A DNA stretch of 64,000 nt, taken from assembly GCF_000247695.1 (NCBI RefSeq), contig NW_004624795.1, forward strand, positions 12,366,870 through 12,430,869. Direction: 5' to 3'. A program made the position numbers and the translations under genes. Origin of the DNA: Heterocephalus glaber. Its lineage: Eukaryota; Chordata; Mammalia; Rodentia; Bathyergidae. Below the pieces are notes generated by a model that saw nothing but the letters and a program-made list of their open reading frames with translations, was not told the DNA's origin and did not search any database. This document shows positions 10,068 through 20,815 of this stretch, piece by piece. How positions within the stretch are numbered: the first letter of the stretch is position 1; each line of letters starts with the position of its first letter.

Positions 10068-11460
10068 AAAAGGCCTGTTGTGATAAAAGTTGCTGTCTTC
10101 TCATGGACTTGGGTTTTTCCAGTACTGTCTGTAGCATCCTTTCTTAGTGAGGGTGTGTCTGAGTGTATTTTATTGAAACACTATAAGCTTCCATTTTTAG
10201 TTGCTCTTCTGGGGGTGCTTATGCTGATCTCCCTTATCTGCTTCTGCATGGCTAGGCTGCCTCCTAGGAATGGGCTTGTGGTGGCTTTCAGCTTAGTTGG
10301 GGATCCTTGGGGAAGTTTGGAAGTTCTCAGGATGCTGAAGACCCTGGTAATGGTGGAAGGGGAGAAGAGATGTCTCCATCAGCTGCAGTTGAAAGGCCCT
10401 GGGATCATCATGCTTGCCCACCTATTTGTGCATTTGGTAACCGCGTCCTAGGTGTTAGGCACCGTGCAGGGCTCAGAGATGAGTGGGGTGGGGGTCCCTG
10501 CCCATGAAGAGGATGGGGTGGAGAACTGGAAATCCCTGGAAGCAGAACTGCAGTGCAGTCTATGCACAGAAAGGGCAAGGGAAGAACCTGCCAGCTGTTG
10601 ATGACAGGTGGGAACTGCAGGTGCTGCTCTGAGCTCTGCCCCCAAGTCTCCCACCCTGTGCACCTGCCATCTCATTTCTTCCCTGAAGCAGCCTTCGAAG
10701 GCAGTCATAGCTTCATTTGCCTTGATGCCAGCCTAAGCACTGACTTGGACAGGGTGCTCAACATTTATCTCTTTTTCCATAGAAGACCAATATTGCCACA
10801 GATGGTAGGAGGCAGCCCACAAGTGACTTGTCACACATGACCATGGATAGAGCAGCCCTGGCTGTGCCCACTTTGGAAAGAACCCAGTGGCGATTGCCCA
10901 CCTCAGTGGGCTTAAGATAGTCTGACTTTGTCATCAGCTGGAGAGCAGGGAGGGACGGCTCAAACTGAGCATCTGCCTCCACCTTGCCCCAGTATGTTAC
11001 TCACTGAGGACACATCATAGGATTTTTCTGCCTCCTTCTTCTTATGTTCCATTTCCTCTCTCTCAGCTCATGTCACACACCTAGCAGAAGCTGCCAGTAC
11101 ATTTGCTTGTTTGTTTTGACCCTTGAATGGTACAGAGGACGCTGCCTCTTCATGGTTAGAGAACCTCAATGAATAGGAGTTACAGTTCTGTCTCATCATT
11201 GCTTCCTATATGCATTGCACATCAGATCAGCTAGTGAAGGACTTGTTAGCTCAACAAAAGGGACAGCGGTGACTCTTCAGATGTGCTAGGACAGAAGGAC
11301 AGGCGAAGTGAGTGGCAGTTTAAAGATCAAAATCAAGTGTGTTAATTCTAGGTATCTTCTAAAAAGGCAACAAAAAGAAATACCATTATTCTCATGTATA
11401 TTGAGACCTCCCAGTGTCCAGGGGTTATGGAGTTGATTTTTGTTCTTAGGCTCATTCTAA
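10068..11460. other. Unassigned non-coding stretch
   Basis: Contains short open frames on both strands (up to about 123 codons at 10080-10451) with no domain and no exon signals. Parts around 10640-10760 look like a decayed MIR/L2-type repeat. Nothing else is supported. Confidence 0.4.
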
Positions 11461-11464
11461 GCAC

Positions 11465-11692
11465 CATGTTCGTATGGACCACGGGTTGACAGACTTCCAG
11501 ATAGCACATATTTTAGGCTCCGCAGACCATACAGTCTCTGTCCCAGCCATGCATTTCTGCTGTTGTAGCACAAAACAGCCACAGACAGTATGTAAATGAG
11601 CGAGCCTGGCTGTCTTCCAGTTTAACTTTCCTCTACAAAAACAGGCAGCAGGCTGCTTGTGGCCTGTGGGCTGTGAGTTACTGCTGCAGACA
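11465..11692 (+). mobile_element. Old hAT-Charlie transposon (MER58-like), third copy
   Basis: GGGTTGACAGACTTCCAGAT opens the element, followed by ATATTTTAGGCTCCGCAGAC and CATACAGTCTCTGTCCCAG. A GTAGCACAAAACAGCCACAG block comes next. The 3' part reads CTTGTGGCCTGTGGGCTGTG. All hallmark blocks are in order. Confidence 0.8.
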
Positions 11693-13890
11693 TTCTCAGT
11701 CCCTGGCTTGAATCTCAAAGAAAGTCACGATTTCATATAACCAAGGATGTTGTTAGGGTCAGTCATAAAATTTCTTTCGGAGCTGCGGATATACTCATTC
11801 GGAATAATAGTTCTATCGTGTCAACGCACAGCAGAAAGGTCATGTCTGATGCTGCCTCTTCAATCCATTCGAGGAATCTTTTAAAGTAGCTGCAAATACA
11901 AAGACTAGGAAGGTTATTGCAGATGCAAGCCTTTGTCGGAAACACAGGCATGTTAGGGTAGACAGGCCAAGGAGTGGTGATCCTGGGGTCTTGCTGCTTT
12001 CTGAGCTGTGGGGCTGCTACTGCTTGGGGACAGGTGCTCTGGGAGGTGGTGACAGCCACTAGTGAGGATTGTACCCATGAATGCACATGCAAAGGCTTGT
12101 TGTCATGCCTCACTTGTCTGCCTGCATTTCTGAACACGAAAGGCCCAAACAGAAACTTTATGCAGCTTTATGCAGTGGATCCTTGACTGCTAACTCACAC
12201 CTGTAAGCTGAGAGTTGGGTTATACTAATTTTCCTAAGAGAAGGAAAAAAACCCACCCCAGATCCACGTGGCATAATTTGCACTACTTAGGACCATAAAA
12301 ACGCAAGTGACATCAACATGTTGGTCCATGAAAATGTGGAAATTAACACTTGAAAATTTTTATATAAAACCTATATTGAAAATTCAGCTAAACATTCACA
12401 TACTAAAAGCAGTTATATTTATACCTTGAAGAAACTCAATTTGATGCAAGCTGCTTATTTCTCCATTGTGGTCACGTGGGCGGAGGTTCTTAGTATGAAA
12501 TGTAATTTACGAAAATTAGTCCAAGGCAGGTAGAGTGTGAAATTAAATTGATGCCTTGATTTCTGTATTCTCTAGTAAGTGTTTCTCTGAAAATTTGTCA
12601 TTTCTGTCCTAAGAACTTTGAAGTATGGGTTTGTTTTTTTTAAACAGAGCAAAGAAGTTCATATTGGTTAAGGACATGAAACAACCTTAATTACAGGCTA
12701 AGGAGACATGTTTCATTTTGCTTTGTGGCTAAATATTAGAGTAAGCCCAAATTGGGCTACCAGTAGAGGATTTAACATGTCCATTAAAAATTGCAACTAT
12801 TTGGGCCAAGCCATTTAATTTCTTTGGCTGTGATTAGGACAATTTAGGGCCCTTGAGCTGTGTATCCCTAGAGGGAATTTTGGAGACTCTTTGATGAGAT
12901 ATGAAGATTGAGGAGTAACACCGTGACCATGGCCACTTCTGTCAGGACACCCTGGGTCCTGGCCGGGCATGTCAGTGCCCATGAGTCCAAGAAGCTGCGA
13001 CCCCCCTCCAGGGGCAGTTGTCAGTATCTGCATCATTGTGTCAGCCATTGTAGATGACTAGAGTCTGGGTATTCTGGGTGAACTCTGGTAATCCAAGAGG
13101 ACACAGAATTCCCACATGCTCAGAAATGGCCCCCGTGGCCAGCTGAGGGGCCACATCAGCACAGCTTAGCACAGGCAGAGATGTGGTGACTTGACCTTGT
13201 CAGCAGAATGCAGCTCTCTAGGATGGGCCATCTGCTTGGTCCTTGGAGCTCTGTGGCCTGCCCGCTACTAAGAGGTCATCGGGGCACATCTCCAGCGCCC
13301 AGGACCTCTGTGGTGAGTGATCCCCTTCCACAAGGCCATCATCAACCAGGTAGACCTGGATCAGCCTCGCCAACTTTGGAGTGAATCATTTCTGTCAAAT
13401 GACTAGCAGTGGATGTTCAGGGCACTCTGAAAACTAAATTCTGGGCTCTCGTGATTTTTATTTGTCCAGGGTGGCATTAGTGGTATTTCTCTCTCTCGTC
13501 CTCACTCTTCCCACTGTCCAAGCCTTTGTCTCCATCTGAGTCAGCATGACATGGTTTGAAAATTGCCTGTTTGCCTTTTAATGATGATTAATGTCCAAAG
13601 CCATGTTTCAAATTTAGGATCCCTTGAAGTGTCTGAGACTGTTCCCCAGAGAAGCCTGCTTGGGGAGTTGATCTCACAGAGCTCTTTATGTCTCCAGTCT
13701 GAATGTGATTCCTTCCAAACTTCCCCACCTTTCTCCTACTCCTGTGGGCCCTTCTTGGGTCTTTGGCCTGAGCAGCTGAGTGGGAGCAGATGAGAGAGCC
13801 CCTGGCTGACAGTGACCCACCCTTTTGGTCACATTTGGGCCTCACCGTGGGGTCTGTGGGGAGGGTCACTCCTTCTTGCCCCTCCCTCCC
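11693..13890. other. Unassigned non-coding stretch with AT-rich core
   Basis: No gene is recognised. 12240-12640 is AT-rich and repeat-poor, and could include conserved regulatory DNA. The 13250-13400 region has a donor-like GTGGTGAGTG, but no matching acceptor or conserved reading frame, so no exon is called. Confidence 0.4.
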
Positions 13891-13899
13891 TCTTCCCAA

Positions 13900-14200
13900 A
13901 TCAGGGAGGCCAATGAGGAGCTTAATTTCCTCAACAGCAGGTGCCTGTCATCTATCTGAAGATAGTTGCCAACATCTGGTACAATTGCCTCCGCAAACGC
14001 AGTAACAAGGCGGCCTGCAGTTCAATCGTGGAATGAGCATCGCCGCTTTAATGATAACAAGCTGCTGGCCGCCCCTCTGAGATGAATCCATCTCACAGAT
14101 GTTTGTCTAGTTTTGGCAATCGTATCGCACTATAGCTTTGGTGATTATGCTCAACTGGAGACTATTACAATAAAAGAAGTTTGAACTTGTTCCATTTTTA
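13900..14200. promoter_or_regulatory. Best candidate conserved non-coding element
   Basis: Repeat-free block that keeps scattered CpGs (CAATCGTGG, CATCGCCGC, CAATCGTATCGCAC) next to homeodomain-type words (CTTTAATGATAACAAG at about 14046). An ATTATGC segment and GACTATTACAATAAAAG follow. Retained CpGs in an AT-rich, CpG-poor neighbourhood suggest purifying selection. There is no sustained open frame, so it is not called an exon. The interpretation is inference. Confidence 0.4.
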
Positions 14201-14822
14201 CATCCCACCCCCTTCTCCCCTGTTCTGAGGTATAATTTATATCAATGGCTGTAATATTGGTTCCATTACTGAGGCCTCTTTACTTTTTATTATGTCAGTG
14301 CCGCGGCAGCTTATAGCCTGGCTTCCTCCACAGGTTAATGTGCTTTAGCTACATCAGTGCTTTTAATGTCCTTACTTTAATGGCCCCGTGGCAGTCCTTT
14401 GCCCTCTGTTGAAGCATGTGTTGACACTGAGATGTCATGTGATTCCATGGCCATAATATCTTCAGCTGTAGATAGTTATGGCTGTGTGTATGGGGAGTGG
14501 ACAGGGGTCATGTGGGATGCGGCAGGAGAGGTTTCCCCTTGGGCTAACACTGAGAGCCCGTGCCCGGACACGTGGGACCTTCTAGACTGCTTCTGGTGGC
14601 TCTCCTTTCCTCTGTCCTTCTCCCTTTCCTATCCATTCCTTCTGTTCTTCCTCCTCCTGCTTAAACTGTAACAAAATAAATAAAAATTACACCTTGGTGG
14701 ACTAGCATCTAGAGGACTGTTGGGCAGTTACTGCTGCAGTTGGGTTTTAATAGTATGTAGTGGATTAATATTTAATACTGCTTAATATTATGCAGCTTTT
14801 GCCACTATATAGCTTTATATAT

Positions 14823-14902
14823 GACAGTGGAAAGGAACAATTGACTGTGGAAAGGAACTATTGACTGTTGACCATTGAACACTGACTACTGACTATTGAA
14901 TC
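14823..14902. repeat. Short 20-bp tandem repeat, decaying
   Basis: Units 14823-14842 (GACAGTGGAAAGGAACAATT) and 14843-14862 (GACTGTGGAAAGGAACTATT) match at 18/20. Further GACTGTTGACCATTGAAC and GACTACTGACTATTGAATC units follow with more change. A small local array with no known family. Confidence 0.75.
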
Positions 14903-14989
14903 ATATTTAGTGACAGTATATTCCAGGCATTTTAAATAACAGTTATCAATTGTATCATCAATTGCATAAACTATCATTAATTGCATCTC

Positions 14990-15235
14990 TGTTGTGTACT
15001 AGCCACTAATGCTGATAATACATAAATGATGATGATATATGATGTATATACAATATGTCATTCTGACAGTATCCCTGCAAGGAAGATGTTCCTTGTACCC
15101 ATTGTCACCAATGAGAAAAACAAAGCTCAGGACAGGAAGGTACCTGCTCAGTGACACAAAACTGCCAAGGGACAGAAAAGATCTCACTTCAAGGCTAATG
15201 AACTCCAAACCCATACTCATTCTCCGGTCATCCTT
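14990..15235. repeat. MIR/L2-class ancient repeat
   Basis: The order of phrases is typical of the 'tactatgtgcca...attttacagatgagaaaactgaggctcagag' type repeat: ATCCCTGCAAGGAAGATG, ACCAATGAGAAAAACAAAGC, TCAGGACAGGAAGG, and then AACTCCAAACCCATACTC. Diverged. Confidence 0.5.
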
Positions 15236-15703
15236 GTCATCGTTGCCCTGTTTGTGGCCTGAATTGATGTCATGGAAAAGATCTGCCCATCCGAGATGTG
15301 GCACATTATATAAATCGATACAAGATAAATTGCCGGCATCACTTAACATTTAAGGCTTTTTTCATTTTAATTTGGGTATTACTTTGTCAAAGATGAGGAA
15401 GCATAATTTTGGCAAGGTGCTCTTTTTGGCAGTATGCTTACGAATGGGTGAGTCAGCCTGGCTGTGGGTGTCTCATTGGAAGCCGCCAGGCACTGTGAGC
15501 TCCTTTCTTTGGTTTCTGTGCTGATGACACATCCGGAGGCCTGGACAGCTACACCGGGCTTCCACGAGGGGCCCGGGAACCTTCTCTTGGCCCCTGGACA
15601 GGACCTTCACCTGTGTGCACGTAGGTTCCACAGGGAGAGAAAACTTCTCTTAAAAAGTTAAAATAGAGTAATCTTCTGTGATCCATATCAAAATAAAAAC
15701 CAG

Positions 15704-15730
15704 GCGGTGGCTCACAAAAAAAAAATAGTT
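15704..15730 (+). mobile_element. Possible 16-nt stub of a B1 5' end with A tail
   Basis: CCAGGCGGTGGCTCAC, the first bases of a B1/Alu-type 7SL-derived element, is followed directly by about ten A residues. The flanks are A-rich on both sides, so a target-site duplication cannot be judged. It may be a very short retroposed SINE or chance. Confidence 0.4.
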
Positions 15731-15826
15731 CTCAAAAATGGCTGGAAATGTAAAACTTGAAATCCAGCAGATTATCGAAGACTCGAGGACATTCTCTTTG
15801 TCATCAGAGTTAGATTAAAGGGTATG

Positions 15827-15913
15827 GTTTTTTTTTTTTGGTACCAGGGATCGAACTTGGGTCCTTGCACTTGCGCAGCAGGCGGCAAAACCGCTGAGCT
15901 AAATCTCCGGCCC
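15827..15913 (-). mobile_element. ID SINE, antisense, with target-site duplication
   Basis: Flanked by identical TTAAAGGGTATG repeats at 15815-15826 and 15914-15925. The body keeps the terminal GGTACC, a B-box (antisense GGATCGAACTT) and an A-box (antisense CGCTGAGCTAAAT). It is of the TGCTGCGC subfamily. High integrity suggests a recent insertion. Confidence 0.95.
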
Positions 15914-16884
15914 TTAAAGGGTATGCTTTTAACCTCCGTCCTACGTAGTCATTGATAAAAACCACACCTTGACCTTGAGCTGCATTTACTGCCTCTGAGC
16001 CTTGGCTTTCCCATCTATAGATTTCGGGTTTGTAGACACTGAATGACATTTCGGATCTGTTCAGCTCTGGAGTTGGATTCTGTTGGCTGGAACCAGCAAG
16101 TGCTTTTCCACGATTGAAGTGTCTGTTGTATGGATCCCCATTGCCCGCTCCCTTCCGTGTCTCATCTGGGTTCCAAGTTGCACAGCCAGGTTAAGTGAAG
16201 CGTGATTCACCATTGGAGGCTGTCTGGTGATGTGAGGCCTCATCTTGACTTCTCTGCCTTAGCAGAGTTCTCCTGAGCTGGGAGTCGCCCAGAGAGTTTT
16301 CACATCGCATGTGTGTGACATCCGGGTTCTTCACCCTCTGCTGCCTGCCCCTCCTCACCAAATTAGTTCTTCCTCTGTGATGCTGGAGCCAAACCACCAA
16401 AATGCAGCAGAGCCATGTGGCACAGCTTTATTCCAGTTTTTCTCTTGCGGTAGTTACAATATTATTAAAAATCCATTAAATTTTAATGTACCCTATAAAA
16501 TATGTGCTCTTGTGAAAGCAAGCACAGATAATTATTTCTGATGAATAAACCAAGAGGACAAGTATGTATGAAGTTCATGCTGCAGCATTCAATTTTTATT
16601 ATATACATCTCCTGCAGGGGCAATCACGGTGATGTTCCAGCTGGTTGTGTAGAGGGCTAGTTCTTGGAGATCCTTTGGGGGCAGCGTGAACCCTGAACTA
16701 TCTGGGGTGTTCTCAGAGCTCGTTATTACAGGGAAGGGAAGAGCCATGTGTAGCAGCTGCCTTCTGTTAATGCTCTTTAAATGAAAAGCTGAAGGAGAAA
16801 ATCAATCAGGGAGAAGAATGCCATCCATCCAGTATTCTAAGGGAGACCAACGGGATGAAAAGCAAAATCAGACAAACGTTTGAA

Positions 16885-17010
16885 GTTCTTCGGCCTAGGG
16901 TCTCTGTGCCCTTGAGCCAGTCTCTTCACTTCCTTAAGTGTTTATTTCCTGAATGGGGGAATGACCATTCTATCTGCCTTGGGGCTCATTAAGAGGAGTC
17001 TGCCTGGCTC
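16885..17010 (+). repeat. MIR SINE fragment
   Basis: CCCTTGAGCCAGTCTCTTCA, then CTTCCTTAAGTG, then TTTCCTGAATGGGGGAATGA. This corresponds to the MIR core and the 'cctcatctgtaaaatgggga' segment. Confidence 0.65.
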
Positions 17011-17136
17011 AGAGTGGACGTTCTGACTTGTCGGCCCCCCTTTGATTCCCTTTCCTTTTCTTCTGAGGATCCTTTGGAATCGTTCTCATAGCTCCAGAAG
17101 CTGTAGGATGAGCTGCCTCCTCTTTGCTTCTGTTGG

Positions 17137-17206
17137 GTTCGTGTTGAACCCGCGCCTGTTGCTTGCTAAGCACCTGCTCTACCGCTGAGCCCCTCTCCCA
17201 GCCCCA
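17137..17206 (-). mobile_element. Older ID-like SINE fragment, antisense
   Basis: TTGCTTGCTAAGCACCTGCT and CTACCGCTGAGCCCCTCTCC are the reverse complement of a classic rodent ID body ('...agcaggtgcttagcaagc...'). The anticodon-arm region is of the classic rodent type, unlike the young IDs of this window, so it probably predates them. There is no A tail and no clear duplication. Confidence 0.6.
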
Positions 17207-17984
17207 GGTGGGGACTCTTAACGTATTACTTTTGTGTCACAGCCTGCTGGGCTCTGGACCGCTGAATATGCTCCAGAGGTGGTGGCTTCCTGTGGTTTTG
17301 AGAGGCTGCACCTGCCAGGTGGGTGGGCCTGCTTCCTGCATGAGGAGTGAGTTGTGGCTGATGGTCAGCTGGCCTCCCTTCTCAGGCTGCCTCTGGCCTC
17401 AAGGGCAGACAGCAGCTGTCCCTTGCTTGAAAGAGCACTGACTTTGAACCAAGGGGGAGGAGCTCGCCCCAGCACCCTCCTGGGGGCTTTGTTGAAGCCT
17501 GGGCCTAGGACCGACACCTGATCTGCTTTGCAGGCTGTTGAGCTCCAACTCCTGCTCTTCACCTAGGCCCCATTTCCTTCCTGGTTCAGGGTTAGTCATC
17601 CAGCAGGGTCTGGCCCTGCAGAAGGGGGGACAAGATTGAGGAAGCACTTGCGAGGATTTGATAACTGAACTTATATAACTCTTTCTTCCCAGGTTGGCAG
17701 AGGGGTATTGTCCTCACATTCTGTTACCTGGCGTGCTGGAGAGGGATGACCAGGGTGGTAGGTGGGTTGCACGGTGGTGCTCTGCAATATTGCACAAGGA
17801 GAGCTGTTGCAGAGAATGTTCAGCACTGCACACTATGAGCTGATCTGTAAAGGACTGAAGTTCACGTTAAACTGTTACAGTTTTCTTTAAAAACAAAAGG
17901 ACATTGTAGGAAAATTGAATACAGAGGTAAACAAAGACCTAACAATCATCCTCTATTTTAATTGACATAAGACAACCCATAGTA

Positions 17985-18425
17985 ATATTTGGGTGCAGTT
18001 TTCCCACTCGTTTGCAGGGTGTCTGCACGTGGTGAATGTGATTGTGTACACTTTTACATAAATGGGTTCATACATGGTGTTTGCCAGTTGGTGTTTTCCA
18101 TTCAGCAACATGTCAGAGATTTCTTTCTGTGTCAGTGGACCCTATTGTTTCTGTGGTACCGCAGTACCATGATTGACTTGCTCAAACCCTTAGTTAGGAA
18201 CATTTAGGTTGTTTCCAGTATCATTAGGATCATTATTTGGAATTATAACCAGTGCTGTCAGGACCGCCCTTGTGAATGCATTTCTGTCCTGTGCCTGCTG
18301 TACTTTGACCCAGCAATTCATTTACAATAAGGAGATAATAATACATTTTACAGTTTGCTATTTATTACCGAACTACCCCACAGGGAGGTTGGACTAATTT
18401 ACATATCTACCAATGAAGGCAGTGT
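17985..18425 (-). mobile_element. Old L1/HAL1-type LINE fragment, antisense
   Basis: Characteristic antisense L1 3' phrases appear: ACATAAATGGGTTCATACATG, TTCAGCAACATGTCAGAG, GGAACATTTAGGTTGTTTCC and CAGCAATTCATTTACAATAA. Heavily diverged with no surviving reading frame. Confidence 0.65.
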
Positions 18426-19458
18426 GTGAGTCTGAGCTTTGGTCTTTGGATTGATTTTTGTACCCAAGGTTTTCTAAAATTTGCATTCCTCTGAAAGTTG
18501 TCATATAGAACATTACCAAAAAAATACCGAAGAATGAGAAATATGTTTTACCTTGACTTTTAAATGCTTGGCTTTTACAAGGCTTTTCCTTGATCATCCG
18601 AGAAGCCTTGAATTGTTTCGGGACAGAGTTTATGTTTCAGATTGTCATCTTGAAACAAAAATGGAACAAGATGAAATGTTTGCAAGTGGGTGTGTTTAGT
18701 CGTGATTTTTAGCGGGGTTTTGATCATTGTTCCTAGCTGCATGCCAGTTTTGTCCTAGACAGGATATAACTGAAGAAAAATAATGATGGCTTTTTTTCTT
18801 CATATAATACATTGGCAATTACATGCTGCCTTGTGAAAGCATTACCATTGTTATTTAAATTTTGCATCACTCTTTTAAGATAAAGGTTTGGCCTGCTACC
18901 TGTTTATCTTTTCCCTCCAGCTTAGTGGGGACTGCGCACTGCTGCTTTTGTGAGTGTCCCCTGTGGCAGCACCATGCACCCAGCAGACACGACTTTTCTC
19001 CAATTTCAAAGTTTTAGCACTGGGAGTTCTCTGAGTCAACTTTTCCCCTATTGTGGACTTGTTTTCTTCTCTTTAAAAAACCTTTTGTCCGTTTTCATTT
19101 ATTGTATAATAAAATAAATTGCTGAGTGCTTTTAATATACCGGGTGCTGAGGTGTCTGGTGGTGATGGTGTCCCCACCCTCATGGGAGCTACAGACAGGG
19201 CAGAGGGGGTGGCCGATGAATGGATTTCTAGACAGTCATTGTGCCCTGTGCGGGCTGGGGGCACAGGCCTGGGGCACACACTGCCTTTCTCATCTCCTGT
19301 CACCTTTTACATCTGCATTTGATAAAAACCTTCTCCAGCGAGAGGCTTTGAGTTCACAGAATGCTGATTTCAATTGCAGCTGGCTCTGTCAGCCTTAGAG
19401 GGAAGGTTTTAGTTAAGTTGGAGAAGTTGTTGGGGGACGGAATTAAGAAGAGACAAAA

Positions 19459-19489
19459 GTGCTCACTTTGGCAGCACATATTCTAAAAA
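19459..19489 (+). pseudogene. Truncated U6 snRNA retropseudogene with target-site duplication
   Basis: GTGCTCACTTTGGCAGCACA and the following TATTCTAAAA match the first ~29 nt of U6 snRNA (GTGCTCGCTTCGGCAGCAC... from memory) with three or so changes. The remaining ~75 nt of U6 are absent, and an A run takes their place. Direct repeats AAGAAGAGACAAA (19445-19457) and AAGAAGAGGCAAA (19490-19502) agree at 12/13, as expected of an L1-mediated insertion. It is not a functional gene: most of the RNA is missing. Confidence 0.85.
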
Positions 19490-20092
19490 AAGAAGAGGCA
19501 AACTCCTTCTGGCCAATGGGACAGCAAGTGGAGCCAGGGCTTCTAAATGCTGAAATCACTGCTTCCAGCTCGGCCGGGGCGGGGTCACGTGGAAGGGACT
19601 TCTGATTGCTGTGAAGGATTCTGAGAGGAGCTGTGTGCTTCTCTTAGGGGGGATTGGTGTGATCAGCAGATGGGTAAAGGTATCGAGCAGCTTCCTGTGT
19701 CCTCGAGAGTAAGATAGGCAATCTCTGTAAAGTGCTGGACACAATAAATGGGGGTTAATAAATATTAGGGAGCCTTTAATTATGGATACATTGAGTGAAA
19801 AGTTATTTATTCCAACCTCTCCATATGGTCACCCAGTCAGGTAAAATTCCATATGTGAAGCTTTTCTGTGATATTCCTGGCAAATTTGATGTGTTAGGAA
19901 TCTTTTCAACCCTCTAAGGCATCAACTTTCATTTCTAACCGGCTTTTAATGGTTTAAGGAAGAATATTCCAGGAGCAAAAATCAGCTTCCCTAATGGAAT
20001 TCTTTATTCTAGCCTTTTGAGCTCTCTTGAGGAACAGCTCTCCCCTTTAATATATAGGTAGATAGGTATTTTATATACTATATAGACTAGAT

Positions 20093-20172
20093 CGGTGATG
20101 GCTAACCTTTTAGAGCTTCCAATGATATAAACAACCTGCTGTGGCACGCATGTCATAAGTTCGCCACCACTG
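20093..20172. mobile_element. 80-bp hAT-type miniature transposon
   Basis: Ends are imperfect terminal inverted repeats: CGGTGATGGCTAACCTTTT at the left and, read on the other strand, CAGTGGTGGCGAACTTATG at the right (about 14/18). The 8-bp flanks GACTAGAT and AATTAGAG share 5/8 with a central CTAG/TTAG, as typical for hAT duplications. The interior TGTGGCACGCATGTCATAAG matches my memory of hAT families (OposCharlie-like) in marsupials, bats and other animals. No transposase is present. Confidence 0.65.
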
Positions 20173-20249
20173 AATTAGAGTATAGATAAATATATATGTT
20201 AGATCCATGGTTGGATAAGTGGCTGTGTATTAGGGGTATCTAAAGAATT

Positions 20250-20404
20250 TTTTATTTTTGTTTGTTTTGTGGGGGGTTTTTTGAGACAGCCTCACTATGT
20301 AATCCAGGCTGGCCTTGAGCCCACTGTATAGCCTAGGACTCTCGATCCTCCTGCTTCAGTCGCCCAAGTGCTGGGTTTACAGGCCTGCACAATGATGCCT
20401 GGCT
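20250..20404 (-). mobile_element. B1 SINE, antisense
   Basis: GAGACAGCCTCACTATGTAA, CCAGGCTGGCCTTGAGC, AAGTGCTGGGTTTACAGGC and TGATGCCTGGCT are the reverse complement of a 7SL-derived B1. It is preceded by a T-rich A-tail remnant. Flanks TCTAAAGA near 20239 and CTCTAAAGA near 20403 may be the eroded target duplication. Confidence 0.9.
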
Positions 20405-20721
20405 CTAAAGAGCTGTTTTTAAAAATACAAATGCACAGACCTGTTTTTGGAGATGAGGGGTAGGAGATCTGTTTTTACAAGTTCTAATATAAATACAGCT
20501 AAGATCGGGAGATATTGGTTACCTGTTTTCATATATTAAATGAAGGCAGTCACTCTTCTGGGGCACACAAAATTGAGTAGCAGAAAGCTGTCTCAAACCA
20601 ACTCTTCTACTTTTAAGTCTTACGATGTGTGTACTTAATCATGGATCTTAGTTATGAGATTTCCCTTGCCTCCTAACACCCACCATATTGTTTTCCAAGG
20701 TAAGTGTACCCAGTTACTTCT

Positions 20722-20815
20722 TCTTCTTTTTTTTTTTTTTGGTACCAGGGATCAAACTCGGGTCCTTCTGCTTGCGAGGTGGGTGGTGGAACCACTGAGC
20801 TAAATCCCCGGCCCC
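20722..20815 (-). mobile_element. ID SINE, antisense, with target-site duplication
   Basis: Flanked by identical ACCCAGTTACTTCT repeats at 20708-20721 and 20816-20829. The T-rich tail includes TTCTTC interruptions. It keeps GGTACC and the B-box (antisense GGATCAAACTCG) and is of the TGCCTCGC subfamily (here CACCTCGC). Confidence 0.95.

Noticed and set aside
13290..13320. Donor-like GTGGTGAGTG suggesting an exon end
   Set aside because: No acceptor, no conserved-looking frame upstream; isolated donor-like words are common by chance.
19459..19489. Possible functional U6 snRNA gene
   Set aside because: Only about 29 of roughly 106 nt are present, with an A run and target duplication and no upstream TATA/PSE seen.
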